A DNA stretch of 64,000 nt from Macrophomina tecta (Eukaryota; Ascomycota; Dothideomycetes; Botryosphaeriales; Botryosphaeriaceae). Shown here one piece after another: positions 1 to 11,800 of this stretch. How positions within the stretch are numbered: the stretch's first letter is position 1; each line of letters starts with the position of its first letter. Where the stretch lies: positions 2,294,001 through 2,358,000 of the forward strand of contig JAKSGN010000007.1 of the NCBI GenBank assembly GCA_024180945.1, given 5' to 3'. A program made the translations under genes and the position numbers. Below the pieces are notes generated by a model, which was given only the letters and a program-made list of their open reading frames with translations, had not been told where the DNA came from and searched no databases.

Positions 1-253
1 TGGGCAGTCGCTTAGCATCTGCATAACGGGCTCTGAGAGGGCACAGCGCAGCCGGATTCGTATGCCGCCTTCCCGCGACCCCAGGTGGTTCCCGGAACTC
101 TGGAGCGTGGCTTGCCCGAAATTCCATGGAAGCAATGGAAGGCCATGCGGGCCAGATCATCCGCGCACCACGGCGCTAAAAATACCGTGCAGCCGTTGCA
201 GCGGCACGCACAAAGGCGCGACAGGCACGCAGCTCGCGCGCCGCGGGAGCAGT

Positions 254-300
254 GTTGCTGGTGCTGGTGCTGGTGCTGCTGCTGGTGCTGCTGCTGCTGC
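254..300. repeat. CTG/GTG trinucleotide repeat
   Basis: An imperfect run of CTG and GTG units about 47 bases long. It is a microsatellite. It yields cysteine/tryptophan or serine/threonine runs in different frames, which is why those frames should not be read as genes. Confidence 0.85.
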
Positions 301-847
301 GATGACTCGGGGAGGCGGCGGCGCAACGGGCAACTGAGTCTGACAGCCGTTTCATCGACCGACGCGCCAAGGCCGCCCAGGCGCAGCGAGTAGGTGGCCA
401 CGGTCACGGGAGCGGCCCCTTGGCGGCGCGACACTTCGCGATATTGGAGCGCACCTTTTGTGCCGAAGCGGGTGCTGCAGCAGCCTTGGCGGGTCAGCAG
501 GCAGGCTGGGGGGCTATATTTAGCGCGTTATCAGATTCTTGCGCGTGGCGATCGACTGTTAAAAGCCGTGGCCGCCGCCGCGGGCGCGCATGCACGCGCC
601 GTCAATACTACCTGCTAGGCTCGGAGGGGATACGACGTTGCGCTGCTGCACACCTCCTCCCCCGGGACAGGCAGCGCGGAGGCCTCCTTACTCGCGCCGC
701 TCCTAGACGTCATATCGCTCAGCCTTACGGGCGGACGCCGGGCTGCCGAGGCGTAGAGAGCCCAGCGTTCCAGCACTGGCCACGCACACCAGCCCAGCAC
801 CAGCAAGCAACCGCCCGCGCAGAGGCCAACGCCCAGTCTGGTCCCAG

Positions 848-920
848 CCCCAGTCCCCGTCTCAGTGCCAGTCCCAGTCCAAATCCCAGTCCCAGTCGCA
901 GTTCCAGTCGCCAGTCCCGG
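848..920. repeat. CAGTCC-type hexanucleotide repeat
   Basis: Repeated CAGTCC, CAGTCG and CAGTGC units form an imperfect minisatellite of about 70 bases. Open frames across it are pure Pro-Val/Ser-Pro or Thr-Gly repeats. Confidence 0.8.
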
Positions 921-1567
921 CCCCGGTGCCGGTAGCAGGCCCGGTCGCAGCGCCCATGGCAGCAGCACACACGACACGCCCCCGGCCTCGCTCGCTTCGC
1001 CCAGCGCCGCCCAGTTTCACGTCGCCGCCCGCTGCCGCCGCTCCACCGCCGGCCTCTCGCATCGCGCGCGGTGGGGCCGGTGATCTGCCTTCGCTCCGTC
1101 TGGCGCTGGGCGCGGCCGTTTTGTTACTGACGCGACGTGAAAGTTATTGCAGTACGCGCGCAGGGGCCAGCAGCCAATATGCACGAATCGGGTGCGCCTC
1201 AACGCCGTGCGAAGGCGGCCAGGTGCGCGCACGCCCGCCCTGGCGCTCGCCAGCTCATCAGCAGCGCCTGGAGAGCCAGCACCGGGCGGCGAAGCAGCAG
1301 CAGCAGCAGCCGGCGACGCGCGTGGAGGCCTTCAGCTCGTCGCCGGGCGGGTGCCCTCTGCTAAATATAGCCGCCACTGCAGCTGCCGCACGCGATCTAG
1401 CGGACCCTGTGGCAGCTGCGCTCGATCCTCCGCCTTGCCCATTGTGGCAGTCCCTCGCAGGAGGCTGTCTCATTCGCTGCTCCCGATCGCTCTCAGCACA
1501 GCACAGCACAGCAGCGCTCGGGCGTCGGCGAATGTGGCGGTCTGCTTCATGCAAGCCATCCAGCGCC

Positions 1568-1611
1568 GGGGGCATCGAGGGGGGGGCATCGAGGGGGGGC
1601 ATCGAGGGCGG
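1568..1611. repeat. Three tandem GGGGGGCATCGA units
   Basis: Three nearly identical 12-13 base units, each a G run followed by CATCGAG, stand in tandem and differ only in the length of the G run. Confidence 0.8.
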
Positions 1612-2367
1612 CGACAAGGGCACCCCCAAGGGCCAAGGGCACTGGCGGCGGCGGCCACCACCGCACGCTCGCCCGTTTGGGCCAGCGCTCTGCTCGCCAT
1701 TCGACGTCCGCCCGAAACGGACCGCGTGCCTGGATCCGTCTGGTGAGCTTAACACCCAAGCGTTACAGCGGGGGGCTATGCCATCATACATGATACGACC
1801 GCATCTGATCACGTTCCCTGCCCAGCAACTCGTGGAGAAGGTTAACTAACGGGAGCTTGAGCACTCGCTGACTAGGCAATTTCAGCAGTAGCCGGTTCTA
1901 TTTGTGGACATACATGCCAGTCCCTGCGCTCGGCACCTCTCACTCAGTCTGATCACTGAGCTGCCATCATGGGCCGCCAGCGGAACCTCGCACAAGCCAT
2001 AAGAGTAGCCTGGTTCTCAGCTGTGCCCGGCGGACTCGCTGCAGGGAACCAACTCAAACGCTCGCTTTGGCTTTCCGCCGTCACATTCGTTAGCCTGCCA
2101 ACGGTGCATATCAGCCTTACCTTGTTCGCAGACAGCATCGTCGCTACAACTCACTATCGCTCACCTGCCCTGCAACCCGCCTAAGTAAGCCCTCGACCTC
2201 TCTGTCAGCGCAGCTCTACCATCACGGCGACGCCGTTGCCCAGCTTCACCACCGCCTGCTCGCGCGGGGGGATTTGAAGGCTCGCAACCCCGCCCTCGTG
2301 CCGCCATCCCGAGGCGCAGAAAACCCTCTCCCCTCCTCCCCGCCCTCCGAACCCTACTCCATTCGCC

Positions 2368-4283
2368 ATGGCTGGCCCCGGTGGTGGCCCTTCGCGCCGC
2401 AGCCACACCAAGTCGCGGAAAGGTTGCAAGACTTGCAAGAAGCGGCACATTCGCTGTGACGAAACCTTCCCGCAATGGTACGCCCGCCCTCTTCCTGCCC
2501 GCAGAGCGCTGCCTGGAGGCCTACTGACGCTCTTCCAGTCGCAATTGCACCAAGCACCAGGTTCGCTGCGACTACAACGACAACCCGGCCTCGGCCGCAC
2601 CTGATAGCCCCAAAGTACCGCAGCAGCCCAACCTCCTCTGGACCCCTGAGATTGAGGCGACAATCAACATCTGGCAGTCGACCGGCGAATTCCCCTTCCC
2701 AGAGCTCAACGTGTATCCACAGCCCCAATGGCGCAACTACTCCAAGACGGATCTCCGTCTAATCCACCACCTGTCGTCCATCTCCAACGAGATGTTCCGC
2801 GGCAGGACCTCGAAGCTGACGGTCTGGGCGGAGAACATGCCGAAGTGAGTGGGCCTCCTCCTCCCACTAGCTGGAGGGGCCTTCGTATTCGCCAGTGCAC
2901 TAGCTGACCAGATTGGCAGGTTTTTGAGCATCGCCTCCTCATATCCTTTTGTCATGCACTCCATCCTGGCCTTCTCCGCTTCCCACCTTGCCTGGATTTC
3001 GCAATCCACCGAGACGCGGAATCTCGCCATCGCCCACGGTGGCGTTGCCCTCAAGGGCCTTCACGAGGCCATTGGCAACTTTTCTAGAGCCAATTCGGAC
3101 GCCATCCTAGCCTCCTCGCTCCTGCTCTCATGGCAAGCAACGGACTGGTGAGTTCCCCGCGTTTATGTGGCCCAGCAATGTGCCGGCGCTGACGGTCCGT
3201 TTCAGGCGCGGATGGGCTTCCCTCATGACGGGCATCAAGACGGTAGGACTTTCTTTCTCCGCGGTCCAGGCGCCGTGAGATCACGATGCGTTCATTTGTC
3301 CCGCTAACACCGATTTTCAACAGATCGTCAATGCCATGCAACCGTGGAGACACGAGTCAGCATTTGCAGACTACATCGCTGAACAAGGCGCGACCGTTTC
3401 TCAGTCATTCATGACCTCGGCTGCATCCTTCGTTGCGCCTGACGCTCGCCGCGACCACCTCACGACTCTACAGCTCGTTCACAGCAATATCACACGGCTA
3501 CAACCGTACCTGGCGAACTACGACCAAGAGAGCAAGTGGTTGGAGCAGCTGAAGGGCTATGTGGAGCGATTGAGAATATCGAACCCGCCGCAGACTCCCG
3601 AGGATCAGTTCCAACAGTTGTATGCGCTACGAAAGTGGCTTTTCTGGGTGCCGATCTCTCTCTTGTCCGCTAGAAGCGGCGACATCAACGTGCTGCTGGT
3701 GCTATCGTTTTTTTACGCTGCCGCAGTTGCGATCGAGCCGATCTTTCCCGACATCGGTGCTGCTTTCTGCGCGGACAACGCTCTGTTGCCGCTGGAGGAG
3801 ATCATCCGCTACGTCAACACCCTGCAGGCGACTCAGGGTTACGCACAGGCAGTCCAGACCGCCGTCTACCTGATGGATTTCCCCCGGGATACCGCCTCTT
3901 CGTATAGGACGCGCCGGGAGTGGTCTCGTCAACAGACAGACGATCTGCAGATCAAGCAAGATCCGTACGGCCTGGACACGCTCAACCTTGACCTAGAGAC
4001 ACAGATTCAGGAGTATGGCTACGGCCAGAGCCTGAGTCCTGCCTTCGCGCCCTCCCCGTTACATGTGCAAGCTCCTGGAATCATGGAGGCTCGCTCGCCT
4101 TACCTGGAGGTACCTAGGTCCGCGATAGATTACAGGCCTAGCAGCGCCTACTCGTCGCCGCTCGGATCGCCGGCAGCACCGCCCATCAGCTATGCGCACG
4201 AAGACAACATGTTTAACTTTGGCGGTGGGATGGGACTTGGATATACCGGCGGGTTCGTGGCCACTCCGACGGTATGGACCTAG
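2368..4283 (+). CDS. Zn2Cys6 fungal transcription factor
   Basis: A binuclear zinc-cluster regulator of 546 residues. Five exons are inferred: 2368-2477, 2539-2844, 2920-3147, 3206-3242 and 3324-4283, all with GT-AG borders and continuous phase. The N-terminal zinc cluster (about residues 19-47) has spacing C-x2-C-x6-C-x6-C-x2-C-x6-C, and the last three cysteines appear only after the first intron is removed. It is preceded by a basic SHTKSRKGCKTC stretch. The middle region (residues 70-330) has the look of the fungal-specific transcription factor domain found in sterol-uptake-control-like proteins, including SFSASHLAW- and LLLSWQATDW-type segments. The C-terminal 100 residues are Ser/Pro/Gly-rich and probably disordered or activating. 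It should act in the nucleus on DNA; the target genes are unknown. It stands alone, with no close neighbour that hints at a pathway. Confidence 0.9.
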
Positions 4284-7200
4284 AGACAAGAGGACGAGGC
4301 TGAATCGAATTCGTTTCTTCCAGGGATCAGTCTCACCAAGCTCAACACAACCACCACCATCACCACCAACACCATCACTCTCAACCTACAATCAAGTTCG
4401 ACACCCACGACCCGAACTTCAAAGGCAAAGGTCGGGGAGATACGATGTGAGAAGCACACACGGACGTCGCATAACACCTTCGGCCAAATGCTCAAACATC
4501 GAAGCTGCAGTCAACCGTCCCCCTGGCGCACCGCCTCGAACCGCCACCGGGCGGGCCAGCGCGCATCTGCAATCCTCTCACCGCTTTTACGACATGACGA
4601 TCATGCTTGCAGTCTCATGAGTCGCATTTGCACCTGAATGAGCTCCTGATTCGGCCTCACTGTTTATATCGCCGGATAGGAGCGAAATTACCCTGTACGA
4701 CACGGCAAGCAGCGCCGAGGAGCATCCGTTTCCCCGAGCAAACATTTTCTCTTTTTCGAGCGAGCGAAGCGAAGCACACATTTTTTGCATTTTTGGGCAT
4801 ATGGCGAGGGTCTATCTTTGGCGCAGGAAATAGCGGGTTTTCTTTTTCTTCGAAGTTATGGAGACGCGAAAGAGTAGCGTGGGGAAAACGGCTGGGGCTC
4901 GGACAGGTTGGGCACGCGCGGCGGGTGTTTCAGTACCTTTTTCTTCCTCTCTTTTCTGTTTTCAGAATTGCATAGCTGCGGCGCTATTGGGAGCCCTAGA
5001 AGCGGGATTGGCTTCTCACTATCGAATAACTGTTTCCCAGCGTCCGGAAGGGACGGAGGACCAAGTATCTTGTCAAGATAGGGCTAGGAGAGAGCCGAAG
5101 CCACGCGCTTTGGCCCAGCGAATATCAAATTCCCAAGGATAACCTTAAGCAACCACTAGGCGTGAGATTCGCATCGATGCTGTAAGGGGCGCACCCGGAC
5201 GAGGCCGGGCAGAAAGAGCAAGTGCAAGAGGACACGCGTCACCAATCATGGCGCGTAGCCAGGCGAGCCAGCCAAACCCGAAGCAGCGGCGGTCGCGAAA
5301 GCTGCGAGCGCAGTAGAAGCAAATAGACTTTGGGCTAGGATGCTCTGGAAAGTTCGGCGTGCAGCACCAATGCCAGGCGGAGGTCGGCGAGGTTGCGCAA
5401 CAAACACATGGGCAGCAGCGGTGGCCGGCGAGTGCGCGCGCCTGGGAGGCCGGGGAGCCTTTTGGAAACGCAAGTAAAACCAGCGCACAAAGACAACACA
5501 TGCAGACGACTTAAGCTCAGCCCGCAGCGCAAGGAACCCAAGCACAACCGGCTCGCCATGTGGTCGCAGCCAGCCCGCCGCCGAATGCCCCATCACCGGT
5601 CGTCGTCCTCGTCCTCGTCGCACCACCTGCCGCGGGATGACGGGCAGCTGGCACGAAGGCCGCCACGGCTGCCCGCCCTTGCAGCGCACGCGACGTAACA
5701 CCGCAGCCGCTGCCAACATTCTTCGTGTCTCTCGGGACTCTCGCCTGAGGCAGACAAGATCTGCCCGGCACGCCAGTCGATCAGCCCGTCGGCTGTTGGT
5801 GGCGCGGCTCCCGATCAGTCAACAATCGACGAGCAGCAGGAAGCGAGAGCGAGCCTGTTAGCCGCCAGCCATGAGGAGCAGCAACGGCAGCACAACCACC
5901 CCGACCCAAAGCAGTCGGCAGCGAGCAAGGCAGAAAGAGCACGTTGTTAGTCACCCACGCCGGCGCGCGCCTCTCTCTCTCTCTCTCCCTCACTATGCAC
6001 TCTACTGCAGCCGCCGCCGCCGCCGCCGCATTGCTAGCGTCGACTTTTCACCAGGCAAAGAAATAAAAATAAAATAAAAAAGTTGCTTGCTGTAGCGCCG
6101 CGAAAACAAAGTGCGGCTTGGCCATCCTGGGGCAGCCGCCTCCGCAGCGCTGGATGGGCGCCGCGCGATGACGGTCGGGTTTGGCAGATATCGGTCTGGC
6201 CGTTTCAGCAGGTCGCAAGAAGGGACTGATGACAAGCAGGCAGCACGACGCAAATAGCAAGCAGCGAGGAGGTACGGATGCTCCGTAGCATGCTGTCATC
6301 GTCCGGCCTTCCTAATCTGGAAGAATGGAACCACTCTCGGGCAGGGTACACAAAACGCGCCTCCGGGACCTGAACGGGCCCAAGGGCACGCGTTAGCGAC
6401 GCAGCAGGACGAGGCGGCTGTTCAGCGGTATGAAGTCAGCGGCGCCTGGGGTGATTGGGCAGACGAGCACTACACACAGCTGCCGGCGCTACGTTTGGAG
6501 AGAGCTCCGGCGGCGTTGGAGCAAAAGAGCACTTTCCCGTGGTAGCCCGCACAAGCGCGCCGGCGCCGTGCTGTCGATCAGACCGCTACCTTGCGGCCGC
6601 AGGATACCTTTGACATGTTGTTGTTGCAATGGCTCCCTTCGCAGCAGTGCAGGCTGCGCCTCGCCGCTAAGCCTGGTCTTAATGCTCCGCCACACACTGA
6701 CCGCCGTGCTGGGACCGAAGGGGCTCGGGCCACTGATGGACGGCCTCCCGGGCAGGGAAAAAAAAATGGTGTCGTTGGGGAATGGAGGCGGTGGTTTGTG
6801 AGCGTGATGGTGAGCCTAGGGCGCAGAGCGGCGGCCACTGAACGTCGTCGGAGGCACATTTCCATGTTGAGCGCGCAGCCGACCGGCGCCGGGGCCATCT
6901 CTCGCGCAAGAGCGGGCTGCTCCGGGCGGAGACGGTGGTCCCCCGTCGCTGCCCTGTCGTTTGCCGCGGTTACCCTGCTGCCTGGTACGGGCGTACCCAT
7001 TATTGTAACGAAACGACCTTGTAAGAAGAAGCAAAAAAAAACGTAACGCGCCCACGGACCGCGACCGGCACAGCCTCAACACCAGACCGGCCCTCTCACG
7101 ATGCTCCCTAACCCCACCGAAACAATAAGCGACGCTCATCACCGCCTTTCAGCCCTCCCGCTCCGCATTGCGCTGAGGCGGACCCCAAGGCGTCCCTCCG

Positions 7201-7680
7201 TGCCTCTCACTCCGGCAATTCGCGGGAGCGCCTGCTGAGTGTCTTTCGGCCCGACCAATTCTCCCCCCTCGGCCGCCGCTAGCAGCTGGAGCCGTCCATC
7301 GACAGCGCACCCCACCTGCGCCCTGCCCCGAGCGCGCAACGGCCGCCAGCAGCTCCAGCTCCAGCTCCGGCTGCTCGAAGCAAGGCTCGCCATGCACATC
7401 GGATTTCCTCGCATTCGTCCGGCGCATCGCTCTAGAGTGCGCAGACACCCGGCGCGCATGCTCATCCTGGGCCCCAGGTGATCACCGCCGCTCGCTCATC
7501 TCCAGACATTGGTCAATCAGCACTGCGGAAATTCCCCGTCTGTCTTTCTCTGGCCCTCGCTCCCGCGCACAAGCATTTCTGCTTTCCGCCCTGTCAACCC
7601 CCGAGTCGAGGATTTCGCCGTGTGCTGAAGGGCACGAGCGCACGCCGGTCCTGCCGATCTTCAGCCCTGCCGGCTTTTCT

Positions 7681-7694
7681 CCCCCCCCCCCCCC
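7681..7694. repeat. Poly-C tract of 14
   Basis: An uninterrupted run of 14 C on the + strand. Such tracts are prone to length error in assemblies. Confidence 0.9.
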
Positions 7695-10600
7695 AAGTCC
7701 GTGCTGGCTGGTGCCGCTCCAGCGACCTCACCTGAGACCTCCGCGACTCGCGAATTAACCCACCGGCCGAGTCGTGCCCGCTCGCCCAACCGCCGCACGG
7801 CGCCGTAGTCATACTTTTCCCCTGCCCGTCGAAGACCTCCCTCCTCCTCCGCCTCCACCGCCGCCGCATGCCCGTGTCGCGCATCCCGCGCTTGCCCTAC
7901 CACATCCCACCGGCTCCTCCCACCGGACCTTTCACCCACGCTTGCGCCGCGCTACCACTGGCCTTCTCGTACTCAGCCCACTCCTGCGCATCACCCTCTT
8001 GGGACATGATTTGCACACATCCTGTACAATATCTGCTCCACGTCCTCTTGCCCTACCGTATTGCCCTATCGTATCTCGCGCGCCATAGGCTCTGCCCTAC
8101 CGTATCCCCGATCTCGCGCCGCTCGACACTGGCCAAGGCGCGGAGCGTGTTGCATCCATTCCTGCGGCAGTGCCGCCCCTGGTCCTGATTTTCGCAGGTT
8201 ACAGCTTCCTCAACTGTCTGAAGCGGGAAGTCCAGGATAGGCAGAAGGGGCCGGCGTATCCATCCTCGGGCTCGCCGGCGGTGATGGTGGATACTGTGGA
8301 CGCTGCGGACGGACGCATTTGGAACTGGACTGTGGGTGAACGGAGAAAGCTCACGGGCGTGTTCCTCATTGCATCTCAATAACGGTGACTCTATGGGTGG
8401 TCTAGACGGCGGCCGCTGATGCATGCTTCCCCCTTCTTCAGCAAGGCACCTAGCCTCGAGCTCGGTCGGAAGAATCTCCGTCTTCCGAGCACGCCGTCTC
8501 GTCCGCTAGGTACTGGCATTGCAGTGTTGCTGCGCCGCCCTCAGCACGACTCGTCGCCCAGCTCGGCGTTTCTTCCTCATCCTCCTCCATGCTGATCCCC
8601 ACTTTCTCCCTACAGACTGTGGTCTTTTTTTTTGTACAGCGGGAACCCTGCAAGGCCACGTGCATGGATGCGAATTTTCTCTCGCCGCTATATTTGCTGT
8701 CGGCTTAGCGAAGGCCGACGCGGCCCACTACGGCCCGCATGATGGAACATGGTGGACGCCTCCTCCCTATTTTCGCATGCTGAAGCTCTTACTCGTGGTA
8801 TCGCGGGCATCCGCGGTCCTGATGAGGCGCAAAATTGACGGGAGCACACACCATCGGTATGTTGCGCGAGATGGAGGGGACCGCGAGCCCCATCTCATAA
8901 CTCTTGTCTCTTGTCTCATGAAATTTGACAATCTTGCGGACTGCAGCAGCGTGCGCTGGCATTGGCAGCTAGAGTGCCTAGGCCTGGGGAGATCCGCTCA
9001 CCCTCGTCAGCCCGAGGCCCGATTGCATCTCGCAGCGTCCGTGAGCAGCGCTGCCAACACCACCGCGCAAGTACCAAGAAGAACCAGCGACCACGCTGCT
9101 GCACTCGGCATTTCGGACCACCCTCGGGCTGCTTGGGATAATGTTGCCAATCCAATTAACAACACCCATTGATTTGTCCGCTCAGATCGCGCCTTATCGC
9201 CAAGTGTATCCGGATGATCTGGCTTCGACTGCAGATTATATTTCGATCAGCCCAGGCCGACGGCAAGTACCATTTGCCAGCGGCCGCCACAGCAATCGAT
9301 TGCACGCGCATTGCCGCGGGGGAAAAAAAAAATCCAACAAAGGAAGAAGCGGTCCTTTTAGACAGTCAACGTGCCTACAGGCAAGACCCTGAAAGCGGGG
9401 AAAGGCGCGGGCGGAAGGGCAAACTAGCGGTGGTGTTGATGTGGGCGACCTTGAAACAACAGGCCATGCAACCGCACCTCTAGAACGCATCGTCATGCAT
9501 GCACCGAAATGGAAGAGGACACAGCAGCTGCAGGGATTCCAGCCCTGTCGTGGGCCTTTGCTGTGCCATTCTTACCCCTCGCCACTGATCCCTCATTGTC
9601 GCCTTCATCAATAGTCAGTGCTCTGAATATCCCGCCCCTTCCTCATCGTGCACCACCCTCCCTTAGGGCTTCAATGGCATAGTTAGCCCTGCCGCCACCG
9701 CTCACTCCCGGCTGCGCGCATACCGGCGCCGATACTTGCGGTGCCGCTCACACACCCACACACACGCCGCTCTCCTCCCCTTGCACCTCTTTCTACCCCT
9801 CTTTCTACAGTCTGCTACAAATCATTCCCCTACTTGCCGCGGCGCACAGAGCAGCTCAGTACAGCGCGAACGACGATGATCAGAGTGGTCGGTCCATCAC
9901 ACGGCTCGACTAACACCGACCGCTCGACTCAGTGACAGTGTCAATCAGCAGGCGAGCGAGCGGCGCCATGAGTCGGCCAGGACAGCCCACAGACGCCAGA
10001 GGGATACTGCCACCAAAATATTGATGAACGCTTCCCCTCTCTTTTCCCCACTTGACGCTCCACTGCCCAAGAAACTGTCAAGCGAGAGGTGCACAACCCC
10101 CTCCCCCCCCCCAAAAAAAAAAAGCGGTGCCCGAGAACCCGGGGATTCCGAGGACGCACCGCCCTGCCCGTTCCATCCGCCCATCCGTCCGCAGTAACAG
10201 CCCGACTATGGTCGCGGTAAACCGCACAGGGGATTTTCCTGGACAGTATGGGCCTCACGATGATGGATTAATAGGATCGAGCGCTTGAATCGGCGGCCGG
10301 CCTAGAGTACATGAAGGTTGGTGCCGTGGCTGCTTCCGCTGCCGCTGCGGGCTGGGACGCCTTTGCTTGAGAAAGTAGGCAGAGCTGAACGTGCAATCAG
10401 CCAAATGAACCGATAATCGTACCATTTTCATCTAAAGTCTCTCTAAATAAGCCTTTGTCGCAATACAATAGATGGAAGGGGCATGTGGGTGATGAGCGGC
10501 AGGCGTGTGGCTGACGCCCTGTGTTAACACCGAGCTTGCGAGCAATGACGATGAACGGGCGAGAATGAAATCACAACCCCGGTCCACCTTGACTCTTGTC

Positions 10601-11320
10601 GCCTCGCGCCGCTGTGCCGCGGGTAATGTTGTGGGAAGCACAGGGTTCTGTGCTTTTGAGGGGGGGAGGCGTCTGATTAACTCTCGCTATTCTCTCTCCC
10701 TGTCTCGCTCTGTTCGCTAAGCCCTGTCGAATCTTTAACCACCGGCTGGCTCCATTTCTTCTTCTCCTTTCCCTTTCCGACCTCTGCCCTAGGGAGGACG
10801 TGCGTAATTTCTTTTTTTAATTTTTTTTCCTATGATTGGCGGCTCGACCTACCTGCATGTAGAATGCAGAACTCTCTGCGCAGTCTTTGCAACAAGCCAG
10901 CCAGCGCGCCGTAGTGCATGTCTTCTGACCTCCATGGCACAGTCACGGGCGTCAAGGCCTTGGTCCTTCTTGACTGTGCCCTGTATGCTCCTCACAGGCG
11001 GGACAATCAGCGCCGTCCGCGATTCACGCTGGAATGTCAGGTGCCTTATCAAAGCATCTCAGTCAGATGATCAAGCGAGCGCCAAGAGACGCACACACTG
11101 TAGATACTTCGTCAATGGGCCACATGCGGTACTGCCGTCACTGCCGTGCTGCCAGTCGTGTGTGAGAGCCTGGTCTGTTTCATATGTCCACTCTTCACCT
11201 CATCCGTACTGCCCGCGCAGCGCAAGCACTGGCCTCCTCGCAATCGCTACGCAAGCATTGCGTCTTTTGTGCAATACCCTGCTTGTACCAGACACGTACT
11301 GCGCCTTTTCACATTACAAT

Positions 11321-11372
11321 GCCCTGCCGCCCTGCCGCCCTGCCGCTCTGCCGCCCTGCCGCCCTGCCGCCT
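11321..11372. repeat. CCCTGCCG-type tandem repeat
   Basis: About seven units of a 7-8 base CCCTGCC(G) motif in tandem, one with CTCTGCC instead. It is a minisatellite in non-coding DNA. Confidence 0.85.
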
Positions 11373-11800
11373 TGCACTCGCCTCCGCCGAGACACATCCT
11401 ACGTACGTGCTTGCTCGCCTGCCTCGACCGCCGAACGCTCTTCCGCTGATCGCCGTCCTTCCCTTCCCAAAAAGAAATAAAAAAGAAAAGCACGCCCGAC
11501 TGCCGCTTCGTGCCGCGCGATTTGCTCTCCCGCTGCTTCCCCGAGGAGCACTGGCTCTCTTTTTCGGCGGCGGCGATGCTGTGGATACACACGTAGTCCT
11601 CAAGTCATGCGTCTGCCTCGGATAGTCCTTGTCTCATCAGCTCCACGCTCTGGCCCGTTGCTCTGGCATTGCTTACTCAAACACGCACGCTCCTCAGCCC
11701 TCCCGCCGGCTCAACGTTGCGGACCACGTTTGCAGGAGTGTGGGAGGCCTGAGACCGAGATCTACCTCGACTACGTCTGCGTTTGCGTCCTTTTATGATG

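Larger units (their letters stand above)
1..2367. other. Intergenic, low-complexity, no gene seen
   Basis: No reading frame here has a recognisable domain or a consistent exon pattern. The stretch is very GC-rich and full of trinucleotide and hexanucleotide repeats, which create long but meaningless open frames on both strands. The last 200 bases before 2368 are pyrimidine-rich and probably hold the promoter and 5' leader of the Zn2Cys6 regulator. Confidence 0.6.
4284..11800. other. Long GC-rich gene-free interval
   Basis: About 7.5 kb with no supportable protein-coding gene. Open frames exist on both strands but are short, overlap one another and are driven by low-complexity sequence (CT, CCG, CAG and poly-C tracts). 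No conserved motif, splice-consistent exon chain or tRNA-like pair of boxes was found. It could hold long leaders, non-coding RNAs or regulatory DNA; nothing here lets me choose. Confidence 0.55.

Noticed and set aside
926..1849. Plus-strand 307-codon frame at the left end of the window
   Set aside because: It is sustained by GC-rich simple repeats (Pro/Ala/Gln runs). Frames of similar length exist on the opposite strand over the same DNA.
8519..9172. Plus-strand 217-codon frame in the large gene-free interval
   Set aside because: Cys/His/Arg-rich random-looking composition with no domain, overlapped by other frames on both strands.
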